Notes under the pieces: model-generated | Database searches by the model: none | The model's input: the letters and a program-made list of their open reading frames with translations, nothing else | Told to the model about the DNA's origin: nothing | DNA from: Rheum nobile | Taxonomy: Eukaryota > Streptophyta > Magnoliopsida > Caryophyllales > Polygonaceae | DNA length: 64,000 bases | Reading direction: 5' to 3' | Assembly (NCBI GenBank): GCA_027886185.1 | Contig: WOAB01000563.1 | Location: forward strand, 8,680,001-8,744,000 | Part shown: positions 35,087 through 46,575 of the stretch, piece by piece | Numbering within the stretch: position 1 is the first letter of the stretch | Layout of the letters: each line of letters opens with the position of its first letter | Program-made: the position numbers and the translations under genes

Positions 35087-36282
35087 GTTGGCAGCTTGGT
35101 AATGCCCAGGGCATCACGCACCACCTTAGGGGACAACGAATAATCACGCCCATTGTAAGTGAACGTGACCCTCATCATCCTCTTGTTGTCGGAACCATCG
35201 GAATACCTCTTGATGTTTTCATAAAAGGTCGCCCTAGCATAACTGGAGCCACCTGCTCATCATAGTCCATATTCATAACAAAGAAATTAGCAGGAAAAAT
35301 CAAAGAGCCTATCCTGACAAGAACATCCTCCACAATACCCTTAGGGGGCACACAAGAACCATCAGCAAGTTGTATCACAATGTTAGAATCATGCAAGGGT
35401 CCTATTCCTAAATCTTCAATCAGTGAATAAGGTAACACATTAATTGAGGCACCCAAGTCTAACATGGCTTTCTCAAATCGATGCCCACCTATAGTAATAG
35501 GAATAGTAAATGTACCTGGATCCTTGCACTTCTCAGGCATGCGTCTCTGAACTACCGCTGACACATGTTCACTCACTGGAATCTTCTTTTGAACCTTCTG
35601 CTTCTGAGCCTTCTTCACGGTGCACAACTCCTTCAAGAACTTGGCATATCGTGGGATAGCCTTGATAAGCCTGATCAGGGGAATGTTCACCTCACAGTCC
35701 CGAAATGTCTCGAACATATCGCTGTCTTCAACTACTCTCTTGGCCTTCAGCGCCTCAGGGAAAGGTGCTGGTGGATTCTCAGAACCTAGAGGGGGAAACA
35801 CGGGGCGAACGTAGTCATCAACACAGGTTTCTTCAGCGGAGTTGGGTTCTCGAAGGCCAGGTCACGGCAAGCCCACCGCGGGGCGGTGGGGTCGTGGTGT
35901 GTTTACTGAGATCAGCCGCCGGGTCGCGGTGAGAGTCGCTGCGGGGCGGTGGCTTTAACTCTTCTTTCCTGGATCCTTCTTCCATTTCTGGCCGGGTCGC
36001 GGTGGTGTCTACCGCGGGGCGGTGGGTGATTTCTGCCTTCTTGACTTCGTTCTCCTCTTCAACAATAGGAGCAACGACCAACTTCTTACCATTTCTGAGG
36101 GTAATAGAACTCACGTTCTCCCTTGGGTTCACAGTAGTCTGAGATGGCAGGGAGTTAGATGTCCTCTGGTCAATCTTGGTCACAACATCAACAAGCTGAC
36201 CAATCTGTCTCTCCATGTTCTTTATACTTGACTCAGTAGCCTGCACATGCGTGGCGAAATGCTGAGTCAGTGTCTTTAGCAT
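35087..36282 (-). pseudogene. Athila-B internal copy 2: 3' scrap, truncated protease and gag end
   Basis: It matches copy 1 but lacks 878 bp: sequence up to GGAATACCTCTT (35211) joins directly to GATGTTTTCATAAAAGG, with a GA microhomology at the joint. This removes the protease end (after VMLGRPFMKTS), the linker and the GC-rich cluster. The protease active site DLGAS remains in 35175-35801. The gag C-terminal coiled coil and linker read at 35833-36282. Confidence 0.87.
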
Positions 36283-37488
36283 CTCTTCAGTAGAAGCACC
36301 AGAGCTTTGGCCTTGAGGTCTCTGTTGGTATGGGACTCTCTGCTGGTACTGCTATTGTGCCGGCTGTTGACCACCTTGAGGGTCACTCTATCTAAAACCT
36401 GGGTGGTCTCGCCCTCTCGGATTATAATTGGGTTGTCCACCAAACTGTGGTCTAGGGGGTCCATAACCTCCTATAGCATTAACTTCATCAACACCCTCCT
36501 CCTGAAGCTAAGGACAAGTGTCGGTGGGGTGGTATTGATTAGAGCAAAGCCCACATGCTTTAACTTGTTGAGGGGCGTTCTGGTTCGCCATCCTCTTCAC
36601 CATCTCTTTCAGCTCGGCTAACTCAGTCAACATTGGGCTTGGTCCTACAGGGGCCACGGCATTGACCGCCTTCCTCTGGTATGTCTTTCCAAAACTCCTG
36701 GTACTCTCACTCATCTCCTGGAATCTCTCCATGGCTGCATCCGGTGTCAGATTCAGAATGCTTCCACCGCATACAGCGTCAACCATCCTCCTCTCTTGAT
36801 CTAGCAGACCATTGTGTAAGTAGAGAACAAGGTCCTGCTTGGCGTATCCATGAAACGGGCATCTGGAGCAAAGTCTCTTGTACCGCTCAAGATAGTCATA
36901 CAACGTTTCATCACCAGACTGCTCAATGTTAGCAATTGCCTTTTTCAAAGCATTCGCCTTTTTCAAAGCATTCCCCTTCTTCGTTGGAAAGTACTTGTCC
37001 AGAAACGCCTTGTGTAGTTTATTCCAGGTATCTATGGTTCCTGGCGGCAAGTGATAGTACCAGTCGCTAGTAGAGTATACCAGGGAGAAACCAAAAGCTC
37101 TCATCTTGATTTGGTCCTCCGTCACATTCCTGGGCTTCATAGTCATGCAGACATTGTGGAACTTGCCCATGTGAGAGATCGGGTCCTCTCCACTCAAACC
37201 ATGGAACTTTGGTAGGTAAGCAACAACTCCAGACTTCAGCTCAAAGTTCACCCCTTCGCCAAGTGCAGGGATGATAACAGCCAGGGGTTACGCTCCAATA
37301 TTCGGCTCAGTAAGCTCTCTCAGAGTGCCAGCCATTGCAAAAGCAGGGATGTCAACTGGCTCAGTTAGCTCAACGATCTCAACCTCTACTTCTTCTTCTC
37401 CTTGATCGCGTAGGTTCGCACGGAACGATCTGTCGACTTCTGGATCAAAAGCAGCTAGAGGGGAGTCAGTAGAACGAGTGTCGACCAT
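36283..37488 (-). pseudogene. Athila-B gag, copy 2
   Basis: It has the same start (MVDTRSTDSPL, ATG near 37488), capsid core and zinc knuckle (CGLCSNQYHPTDTC, Asp to Asn). The frame is cut by an extra stop at 37288-37290 after EPNIGA, where copy 1 reads CAA/CAG-coded Gln (C to T). One of the doubled KKANAL units reads KKGNAL. The result is more decayed than copy 1. Confidence 0.86.
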
Positions 37489-37565
37489 AAGATAGGTCTC
37501 CACCAAAAATAAATCACAAAAACACACAACAAAACAAAAATCTTCCCCGACAACGGCGCCAAATT

Positions 37566-38963
37566 TGACGGGGATAAAAATGCACAAGCAAATGTCGCTG
37601 AATAGCCAAATCAAAGTAAATATCCTAACGGACCTACTAAATAGATGTATAGTAAGCAAGTAAGGGTCGAACCCACAGGGAAGATCGAATGAAGTATGCA
37701 GTCGTGATTGACAAGTAACAAGCAAGGGGGGTTTATTTATCACGAGAAAGCAAAATAAGCAAAGCAAACAAGTTTGGTTGAATTGAGAAAATATAATGGG
37801 GAAAGTAGTCCTACTAGAGCGAGATCCACAATACAGAGATATAATTTGATCACAGAAATCTATTTAATCCAAGTTCTTTTACTATCCTTATAGTTGTTCC
37901 CACCCTGATCTTAAGTACTATCGATTCTCACAGTTGTCGATAGACTTATCACTATGTCACTGGTAAAGTACCTCCGATTCTCACAGTTGTCGGTATACTT
38001 TACCACTAACACAACAATAGCAAGGCACACAAGGATATAGGATACATGCAAATAGAAGACGCCTTACTATTTAACATGCAAATAATTCTCACTCACGATT
38101 GTACGCTCGGAACCCCTATACGCACAATCGTGTATGCCACTAGATATGCACTCGGAACCCCTATATGCAATCCTAGCAATTGATAAAAAGTATTCAACCT
38201 AGTTGATCAGGCTATGAAGAATAACAAGAAATCAATATTCAATATAACCAAGAGAATCAAACCAACACTTATAAGGATAAGAACAAGGAATAGAAATCTC
38301 ACAAACACATCAACTGTATTGCTTCAAACGTCTAGTAGAACAAAGGGAAATTAGTGATCCATCAAAGGGGGATGAAACTCTAAGGGAAAAATAACGTCTG
38401 ATGTAAAGCGAAGTTGTCTTTTTTTTTCTTAACCTAGAAAGAGGACTTAAATAGGTTTAGGAAAACTAGGTTAAACTAATGTAAACAATAAAGGAAACAA
38501 AATAATAAAATAACAAAGTCTGAACGAAATAAAAGGAAATAAATGTCTCTGGGCGCGCGTCATTTAATACGGCCACCGCGGGGCATCAGGCTCTCCACCG
38601 CGGGGCGGTGGCTTCCTCTGGCGCGGGGCTTCAGTCTTCTTTGGGAGTCACCGTCGGGCCGCGGTGATTCTGGCGCGGGGCGGTGAACTCGCTCACTCTC
38701 TTCTCCAGCTCCTCTTCTCTTCTTCTGCTGCTCTTCTCTTTTTCTGCTGCTCTTCATTACTACCAAGTGTTGGTAGTATTCTCCAAGTATGCTCCAGCAG
38801 CTCCATCTCCTTCCTCATGTCTCCATCTAAGCTGCAAATCCTGGGATATCTTCACTTCTCTCCATAACTTCAGGGATCACAGACTTAGCTCCAAAACTCA
38901 TCCAAAACTCCTCCAAATCATGCTAATAATTGCTAGTAAAGGTGTATGAAATAACACCTATCA
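37566..38963 (-). repeat. Athila-B LTR 3 (outer right, 5' LTR)
   Basis: It is 1398 bp and nearly identical to LTR 2. It ends CACCTATCA directly before CAATG and the resumed Tat backbone. Confidence 0.92.
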
Positions 38964-38968
38964 CAATG

Positions 38969-40558
38969 ACTAGTCAACAAGATGTTCAAAGATCAGATTG
39001 GGGACACAATGGAAGTCTACGTAGATGACATGCTAGTCAAATCAAAAAAGAAGAAGGACCACATCGATCACCTCCGTGACAGCTTCGAGGTACTAAAATA
39101 TATAACATGGAACTAAATCCTATGAAATGCTCTTTCGGAGTTTCGTACGGGAAATTCTTGGGGTACATGGTGACACAAAGAGGAATAGATGCCAGCCCAT
39201 AACAGGTCAAAGCCCTCATCAACCTCCGACCCCCTCGATGCATCAAGGACGTACAAAAACTGACAGGTCGGATAGCAGCTCTAAATAGGTTCATCTCGAA
39301 GTCATCGGACAAGTGCAAACCCTTCCACGACGCTCTCAAAAAGAACAAGTCCTTTCAATGGACGGAAGAACATGAAGTCGCATTTCGGGATCTAAAGAAA
39401 TACCTGGCCAGTCCCCTGTTGTTGGCAAAACCCAAAGACGATGAGCCACTGTTGTTGTACCTAGCAGTGTCGGCATCCGTTGTAAGCACAGTGCTGGTCA
39501 GAGAAGAAGACGGTAAGCAATCGCCAATCTACTAAGTTAGTCGAACGCTGCTCCCGGCGGACACAGGGTATTCGTCATTGGAAAAACTCGTCTTATCACT
39601 GGTAATGGCGTCAAATAAACTCAAACCCTATTTCGAATCTTATACTATAATTGTCCGCACTAACCATCCCATGAGAGCAATCATGAGGAAACCTGAGTTC
39701 ACAGGACGAATGGCCAAATGGGTCATACACCTCAGCGGCTACGACATTGAATACGAGCCCAGGACGACGATCAAGTCCCAAGCATTGGATGATTTTGTGG
39801 CAGATTTCAGCCCGACCCTAGAACAAGAAGCCGTCGAAGAAGCAACGCAATTACTCACAACGGAGGAAACAGGTAAATGGGAGCTCCACACAAACGGCGT
39901 GTCGAATGCTAGAGGATCGGGGCTGGGAGTTGTGAAGAAGTTGCCACAAGGGGACAAGATAGCCCAAGCCGTAAGATGCGAATGGGACGCGACCAACAAC
40001 GAAGCTAAATACGAAGCACTCATATTTGGGCTCATTCTGGCACGCAACCTAGGAGTCCGGGAAATCGAAGTCATATGCGACTCCCTCTTAGTCGTAAATC
40101 AAATACAAGGATCGTACAACGCCAAGGACGACATAATGATAGCTTATCTGGACGTGGCCAAGAAACTAATCGACCAATTCCAAAAGATCGACATCAGACA
40201 AGTTCCCAGAGATCTCAACGCTCAGACTGACGCACTAGCCAACCTGGGATCCGTCCTGGATCCAAATGAATTCCCAAACATCCCACTGGAACACATCACA
40301 ACACCAACTGTTCCAAAAACACCCAAGGATTTAAGTACACTGCTGGAAGAACTCATCACGTTGGAGGTAGGCGACCGACCGGAAGAAGACATCGTCAACG
40401 ATCATGACGACTGGACGCTACCTTACGTCAAATGGCTAAAAGACAACATCCTACCCAACGACAAAACGGAAGCAAAAAGACTAAAGGTACGAGCTCTTTC
40501 CTTCGACATTATAAGTGATGTCTTGTTCAAAAGATCTGTCACAGGGATATTCCTATGA
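38969..40558 (+). pseudogene. Tat backbone RT end and dual RNase H (host copy)
   Basis: This is the true continuation of the RT interrupted at 23866. It has VYVDDML, a frame lesion near 39098 that differs from the one in the captured copies, a TAA near 39533, then RNase H from 39578. In the second RNase H the catalytic Asp is Asn (HTNGVSNARG) and the Glu is Lys (NNEAKYEAL), both G to A changes. After ALANLG it goes on into a linker (SVLDPNEFPNIPLEH) toward integrase. It differs from captured copies 1 and 2 at roughly 3 percent of bases. Confidence 0.92.
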
Positions 40559-41647
40559 TGCCTCAAAACTCCAGAAGTCAGACGCATCTTACAATCGTTA
40601 CATGAAGGATATTGTGGCAACCACACCGGAGGACAAAGCCTCTCGGGGAAAGCCTTATGAATAGGATACTATTGGCCCACAATGAATAGAGACGCGATGG
40701 AGTACACCAGGAAGTGCGACGCCTACCAACGACACGCACCCGTTCCACATCAACCCTCAGAATTACTCCATCCGACTCTAGCACCATGGCCCTTCATGAG
40801 ATGGAGGATGGATATCGTCGGAAAGCTCCCACCTGCGTCGGGCCAATGAGTCTTCTTCCTCGCCATGACAGACTATTTTTCCAAATGGGTCGAAGGTGAA
40901 GCCTACCTAGAGGTAAAAGATCAACACATCATTTCGTTTATAAAACGCAATATCTTGTGCAGATTTGGCATCCCGTCAGAAATCGTATGCGACAATGGCT
41001 CCCAATTCATCAGTCATAAGACTCGAGCCTTCTGCGACCAATGGAACATCAAACTAGTCACGTCCACTCCTCGGTATCCAAAATCCAACGGACAAGCCGA
41101 GTCTAGCAACAAGATCATCATCAACAACCTCAAGAAACGCCTCACATGGGCTAAAAGAAAATGGGCAGACGAGCTTCCCCTTATCCTCTGGTCCGACAGG
41201 ACCACCCCAAAGAACGCGACCGAACAATCACCATTCTCACTCGTCTACGGAAGTGAAGCGGTCATTCCCGCCGAACTATTAGTTCCGACAGCTTGTTACA
41301 ACCTCCAGACGAACGAACAAAATGACGTCGAGCTAGCACACAACTTGGACACGGTGGATGAGACTAGGGAAAAAGCCAGAATTAGAATGGTCAGATTCCA
41401 GCAGCATGTCGCAAGAATTTACAACAAAAACGTTCGAGCCAAAGTCTTCAAAATTAGCGATTGGGTCCTTAGAAAGACATTCCAAAACACCAAGAATCCG
41501 ACCGACAGAAAGCTTACACCTCAGTGGGAAGGTCCCTACCTCGTCAAAGAAGTAGTCGGACAATGAGCATACCAACTGGAGGATAATAACGGAAGACCGA
41601 TTCCAAGAAGTTGGAATGCAACACATCTGAAGTTGTATCACTTCTAG
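40559..41647 (+). pseudogene. Tat backbone integrase
   Basis: The zinc domain reads HEGYCGNHTGG, then YYWPTMNRDAMEY and KCDAYQRHAP, where the second Cys of the CXXC pair is Tyr. The core has RWRMDIVGKLP, a TGA near 40849, FLAMTDYFSKWVE, IVCDNGSQFIS and YPKSNGQAESSN, so D, D and E remain. The C-terminus (TPQWEGPYLVKEV) is followed by a TGA at 41564-41566, and the natural end SWNATHLKLYHF lies at about 41647. It is inactive because of the stops. Confidence 0.92.
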
Positions 41648-42504
41648 ACCCACAAAGTAAGACGCTAAGATCCTCTCACTTTTCATATACTATTCATTGC
41701 TACAAACTCAATTCTATTTCATAAACCTAAATACTTACATCTAGCAAGGATATTTTCTTGCGACCATAAGTACAGGACGACATCGACATACAAGCTGGAT
41801 CCAGTCACACAAAAGCGCTTACATTACATTTACACGATCGATCGGAACACGAGGAGATGAATACCAGAGGCACGTCGGCACACCTTCTGTCTTATACAAT
41901 ACATAAGGTCAAAACACCTTATTACATCTACGCAATAAAGACATATTGCTTTCCTCCTCGGCATAACACTAAATCATGACTAAACATAAACGTATACATT
42001 TGCAAGCCTCCCTTTTTCTTACACGACACGGAAAGCCCTACTCGAAGGAGCACACGGGCAAATCCGACACAGATCAAAAGTGTCACGATTATCTTCTCTA
42101 GAAGAATCTGATAAAACATACGGACACAAAACAAGACCGACCCTTTGTAAAATAGATTACGTCAATAAAAGTCTAACTTTTTTACATCCACGAGACCCGC
42201 GATGGTGGACGGGTTGCCAAAACATATTGTCTGCCTACACACATGTGGGACTTCAAGCATTCTTAACAAACATATTCTGCGACCCGCGATGGTGGACGGG
42301 TCACCAAACCAAAAAATGTTCTACCCATACGCAGGTGGGACCACAAGTCATTTACGACAAAAGTCAAGAGTCAGGGGTCACAGCGTTACCCTCAGTAGGA
42401 GTCGGGTCGGAAGAAGGCTGGGGCTCGATCGGCACGGTGTCGCCAGAATGGACCTCGTCTTCACCAACGCTTTCGTCTGGAGACTCTTCTCTGACTTCGG
42501 CCAG
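41648..42504 (+). other. Tat backbone post-pol spacer with tandem repeat
   Basis: There is no supported ORF. Bases about 41795-41980 resemble the 3' region of Tat-na. At about 42194-42360 an 86-bp imperfect tandem pair starts GACCCGCGATGGTGGACGGG in both units. Spacers with tandem repeats between pol and the antisense ORF are usual for Tat elements. Confidence 0.7.
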
Positions 42505-43907
42505 CTAGAACAGATCCGAACCAGGATTCCCCTTCAGAAATAGGGTATCCATGGTCTCCTTTTCTGCATTCAGGTCCCAAGTCTCCTGTTTTCCCTCTTC
42601 AAACTCTTCAATCATCTCGACACGCGACTTCAATGCGTAAAAAGTGCCTACGTTGCATGCGACCCGACCAACATCGATCTTAGCCTGCTTAACCCTCTCT
42701 TCAACACTTGCCTGACTCTCGCTAAGCTCCCTCCGACAAACATCCAACTCGTCTTGGCAACTCTTCAGCTCCCTAGCAAAGCGGCGCTCAACGTCCCTGA
42801 AGCGGCTTTTAGCCCCCTCCACCTTGGTCTTCAGAGGCGCCAGGTCGGACTCTGACTTAGCAGCCTTGTCCTCAGCCTTAGCAACCATCTCCTTGACTCT
42901 ATAATACGCACCCAAGAGAAATTGAAAAGTCTGGAAAAAGAAAGATAAAATCAAAAACTCAAGACCAACCAGCCTTACAAGAAAGAAAACATGTGTACTT
43001 GAGATTCGACTAGACGACTTACCTTCCACGCGGAACAACCGTCTCGCCAATGCAGTCCAAGGGAGAAACACCATTGACTTCAGACTTCAGAGTCGGATCC
43101 TGAGCGTGGAACAAATCGGCAATCGATCGACCGACCGAATCGATCTTTTTGACTCCACGAGCGACCACCGACCTCTTCTTTAAAGTGTCCGCCACCACCT
43201 TCCCGGCGTCAGGAGAAACGCCTGTCTTCCTTTTCGAGCCAACTTTGGCTGGAAGTGACGACTCAGTCGGCGTCGATTTACTCGACGAGGCCCTAGCCGC
43301 TGCCAACCTCTGCTCTATCAGACCCTTCCTAGACACTCCCTTTAAGCGAGCGCTTGACCGACCAGCTGGAGATGCTGACATACCAGACAAGACATAAGAT
43401 ATAAACAGACGACGAAAGATACATGACTCAAACAAAAACTTACACTTAACCCGGGATGACGAAAGAGTCGACATAACGTCCTGAGTGGTGGGGGCGACAG
43501 ACAACGGGTTGACGTTTACGAATTTCCGCTCCGACACAGGGATACCAAGAATAATATTGGTCATACCTTCTGACTGAGCATCCACTTCCAAGTCTTCAAC
43601 CTCAGGGACTACAAAAAAGAAGAGTTAAGCAAAAGGTTAAAACACTTAAAACTGGGCAAAGAGAAGTCAAATACGTAATCTCGACTCGCCACTCCGACAG
43701 CAAAAAAGAGCAGTCACCCCCTTCTCCAGAGACGAACGCTCGACGAAGAAAAACTTCGACCCCCATCCACGGTCGTTTACATCAAGGTTAGCCACCAAAG
43801 GCTTCCGACCCGGACGGATGCGCAACTGGACCCGAGAGGAACTCATCGACCCCAGAGAGTAGTTGTACCACAAAGCATCAAAATTAAAACCGGCCCCAGA
43901 CTGAGAA
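42505..43907 (-). pseudogene. Tat antisense ORF (aORF), 3' part, with candidate introns
   Basis: On the minus strand, exon sequence reads PGRKPLVANLDVNDRGWGS (43873-43675), a basic Ser/Lys-rich region (43608-43023), then a charged coiled coil (about 42890-42560, KEMVAKAEDKAAKSE and on). Short GT-AG introns are visible at 43674-43609 (66 nt, contains the stop and joins flanking frames exactly), 43443-43375 (69 nt) and 43022-42931 (92 nt, GTAAGT to TTTTTCCAG; frame closure off by one). This is the antisense ORF known from Tat/Ogre elements; its function is unknown. Its 5' part is at 53061-53425, beyond Tekay-2. Confidence 0.8.
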
Positions 43908-44409
43908 TGTAATATCCCTCATTTCATAGGGGTAATTTTGAAATTTTCTTATGCCCATATTACAAGTCAGATTAAATTCAGAGAAGTACGGACATTCTAT
44001 GAGATGTTTGGTCTCTGTAATTTTTTCCTGAGTAATATAAAATACAGTTAATGTATTTTTGGGTTAAAAAGTTATTCGTGTACGAATATATTTAACCCGG
44101 GGTTAAGAATATTTAACCTCTTAGCAAGAAAGGACAAAATGGGTGAAAATGGGGCAAAATTGGCCTTGACCGCACCCTGGCCGCACCCTGCCGCACCCGT
44201 GGCGAAGGCCAATGCCAGTGGCGGTCACGAGTCGGCCACCGCACCCCCACTGCACCCTGCCGTACCCCGCGGTCGTCGTCAGCGTTGTCGTCATCGCGAT
44301 AGAGTTTCTACAGCTCTATCCCTTGGCCGATGCTTGCTCCTCACGTCTTTCCATCTGGTTGGGACACCTCATGGCATACGTGTCTAGCTCCTGAGCAACC
44401 TTATGGGAC

Positions 44410-44417
44410 TATAAATG
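44410..44417 (+). promoter_or_regulatory. TATA box of Tekay-2 5' LTR
   Basis: CTATAAATGAGAG; the same box is at 51147-51154 in the 3' LTR. It lies about 500 bp into the LTR, a typical U3/R position. Confidence 0.65.
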
Positions 44418-45360
44418 AGAGAGGAGGCGGAGATGAAGTTCACAACTCCAGCTGCAACTTCATCTTCCTCCAAGAAAACTCCATTGTTGACCAAAGCTTT
44501 GAGCTTTGTTTGTGAGAGAGATCGAATCCCTTTTGAGTACTAGAAAGGTGCTTCTAAGAGTTATTCAAAGGTTTAAGAAGGTTGGAGATCAAACCAAGAA
44601 CAAATCAAAGTCGAACAAATCGATTTGGGTGAGTTCTCCATCGAAAATCTATCGTCTCCCTCGCCACTGTAATCCCGCCGCACCCGCGGCAGAGGCTCCA
44701 CCGCACCCGCGGCGAGCTTACCCGGGTTGTGTATTCTTGGGTGTTTGGCTTTGGGCGAGGCTTGATTCCTTCGATTCCTTTTGTATTCTTTTAGATTCAT
44801 ATATGTAGATATTGAATCTAACTTAGGGTCTCGTTATGGGTCGTTCCAGAGGGATTTAATATCCAGGATCTGTCCCAGTTTCAGACTCAGGAACCGTTGT
44901 CTCTAAGCTTGTTAAAGCTTTCGTCTGATCTAAGGCAAGTGGCGGTTTGCTCTTGCTCATCATTCCATATTTCCATTAATTATCAATTGTTTAATTGTTA
45001 ATTAATTTGGGATGATTTACTATTCTGTTGGGAATAGTTTGATAAATGATGTGAAAAGAATATGATATTTATAATAGGTTGTATATCTGCTAGAACAACG
45101 CTATTATAGATATATATTTATGATATTAGCCTGGAGGGCTTTGATATGATTATTACTGTGTTGAACTGTTTAGTTAGCACGAGTATTCGTAGGAGCGATG
45201 GACTATTCGAGGTCCAGTCGTTTCTTAATAATGATTAATGGTGCAAAGGGTGATAAACCCAAAAACCATTTGGTGGGTCATGACCTATCTCTATACTCGG
45301 GTATAGAGATGGTGGCACTTAACTGATGCTACAAATCTTGGGATTCGTCCCATTCAGGAG

Positions 45361-45450
45361 TATGTCCCTCATGGCGAAACATATATCCTATATGTCCCTC
45401 ATGGCGAAACATATACTCAATATATGTCCCTCATGGCGAAACATATATTT
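45361..45450 (+). repeat. Triple short direct repeat in Tekay-2 LTR
   Basis: Units starting at 45361, 45391 and 45423 share TATGTCCCTCATGGCGAAAC. They are repeated in the 3' LTR from 52098. They lie just downstream of the hairpin in the transcribed part. Confidence 0.85.
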
Positions 45451-46321
45451 AAAAGTCTATAACGTGATGCGCGTTTGGGAATTTAAATAAGATAAGTGTC
45501 GTCATAGCACATGATTAATATACTTCAGACGAGTAGTGCAGCTAGGGAATAGTGCAGCTAGGAAAGCTCGTCTTGACTTTGATCAGAGTACCGTTCTCTT
45601 TCCAATCTGGATTCGCATTAAGCGGTGAGGTTGGTCGTGAACCGAAACATCAGGTCATTTTTGAACGCTTGTATGATTAGTTAATGTTCCCCATTTGTCA
45701 TACTTCCGATAAGACTCAATTCGTTGGAGTCTTCTTTGGGATTGATTACTGTGAGACTCGGTCTCCAGAATCTTCTCTTGATCATGCTGCTTGATATATT
45801 CCAGTAGGAGTATGGTGGTTGACTATCGTCATCGGTTTTAATTCGAGAAACGATGAGTCCAACCTAATACGACTACTTCGAACCACTCTGCTTTGTACCT
45901 TGCGTAGTCTTTCATTAGACTAACCAACCGTAATTGTTCTCTGCATGGTTGGCTAGTGTCATCCGTTCGATTCGGCACATCAGATAAGAATCCGAGAAAC
46001 AAAGGCTAGAACGACTATAAAAGCAAACGGTGTTTTAATGGATTAATCAGGTTGCGATTTTTGGCGGGTGATCATTACGATCAAGACCCTTGTATTTATA
46101 CTTTGCAAAGACTTCCGCTGATTACTCTATTTTGTCCTATAGGGATTGGGATGTAATCCACAGACATATGTTTTAACCAAAGATTTTGGTGTTTACATCA
46201 TGATTGTTGTTTATGATTTGTATTTAAACCGGTAAAGCCTGGGGTGGCTTCGGTGTGGAAACCGAGGTCACTGGCGGTAATACCTTTCCAAATGGGTTAC
46301 GATTTGGGGGTGTTACAGATC

Positions 46322-46333
46322 TAGTATCAGAGC
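46322..46333 (+). promoter_or_regulatory. Tekay-2 primer binding site (initiator tRNA-Met)
   Basis: TAGTATCAGAGC starts five bases after the LTR and is one base off the TGGTATCAGAGC site complementary to initiator tRNA-Met. Confidence 0.85.
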
Positions 46334-46575
46334 CAAAAGTTTTAAAACGGGTTTGGGAATTCATGAACCATTTACTCGTTTTAAATTGAGAAATGTTTTC
46401 AAAGGCTCGGAGTTTTCGAAATGAAAAGAATTTGAAATATTACCCTTTATAGTCGTGCCTTTTCTGTAGTCTGATATGGAAACGAACTTCCATATTTAGA
46501 AATACTAACTCCCTGTTCGTCGCCTATAGATATGGGTGTTTTCGTTTCTCTTCAAGGGACTCAGAAGAAGCCGAG

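Larger units (their letters stand above)
23867..38963 (-). mobile_element. Athila-B composite: three full LTRs, two gag-pro internal regions, two captured host fragments
   Basis: The outer boundaries are perfect CAATG duplications at 23862-23866 and 38964-38968. Inside, the order left to right is LTR (23867-25265), host Tat fragment (25266-26550), scar plus partial LTR (26551-27798), internal (27799-31155), LTR (31156-32553), host fragment again (32554-33838), partial LTR (33839-35086), internal (35087-37565), LTR (37566-38963). The repeat period is 7288 bp, then 6410 bp because of a deletion. A simple insertion cannot explain the host fragments, so a repair event and an unequal exchange are implied. 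A collapsed or duplicated assembly should be excluded. Confidence 0.88.
43908..46317 (+). repeat. Tekay-2 5' LTR
   Basis: It is 2410 bp, TGTAATATCC to GTGTTACA. It contains GC-rich CCGCACCC clusters (about 44165-44290 and 44670-44715), a TATA box at 44410, a hairpin at 45287-45310 and a three-copy repeat of TATGTCCCTCATGGCGAAAC at 45361-45450. Confidence 0.94.

Noticed and set aside
44139..44808. Pro/Ala/Arg-rich open frames in Tekay-2 LTRs (also at 50949-51545)
   Set aside because: They are readings of the GC-rich CCGCACCC clusters within the LTR; not conserved as protein.
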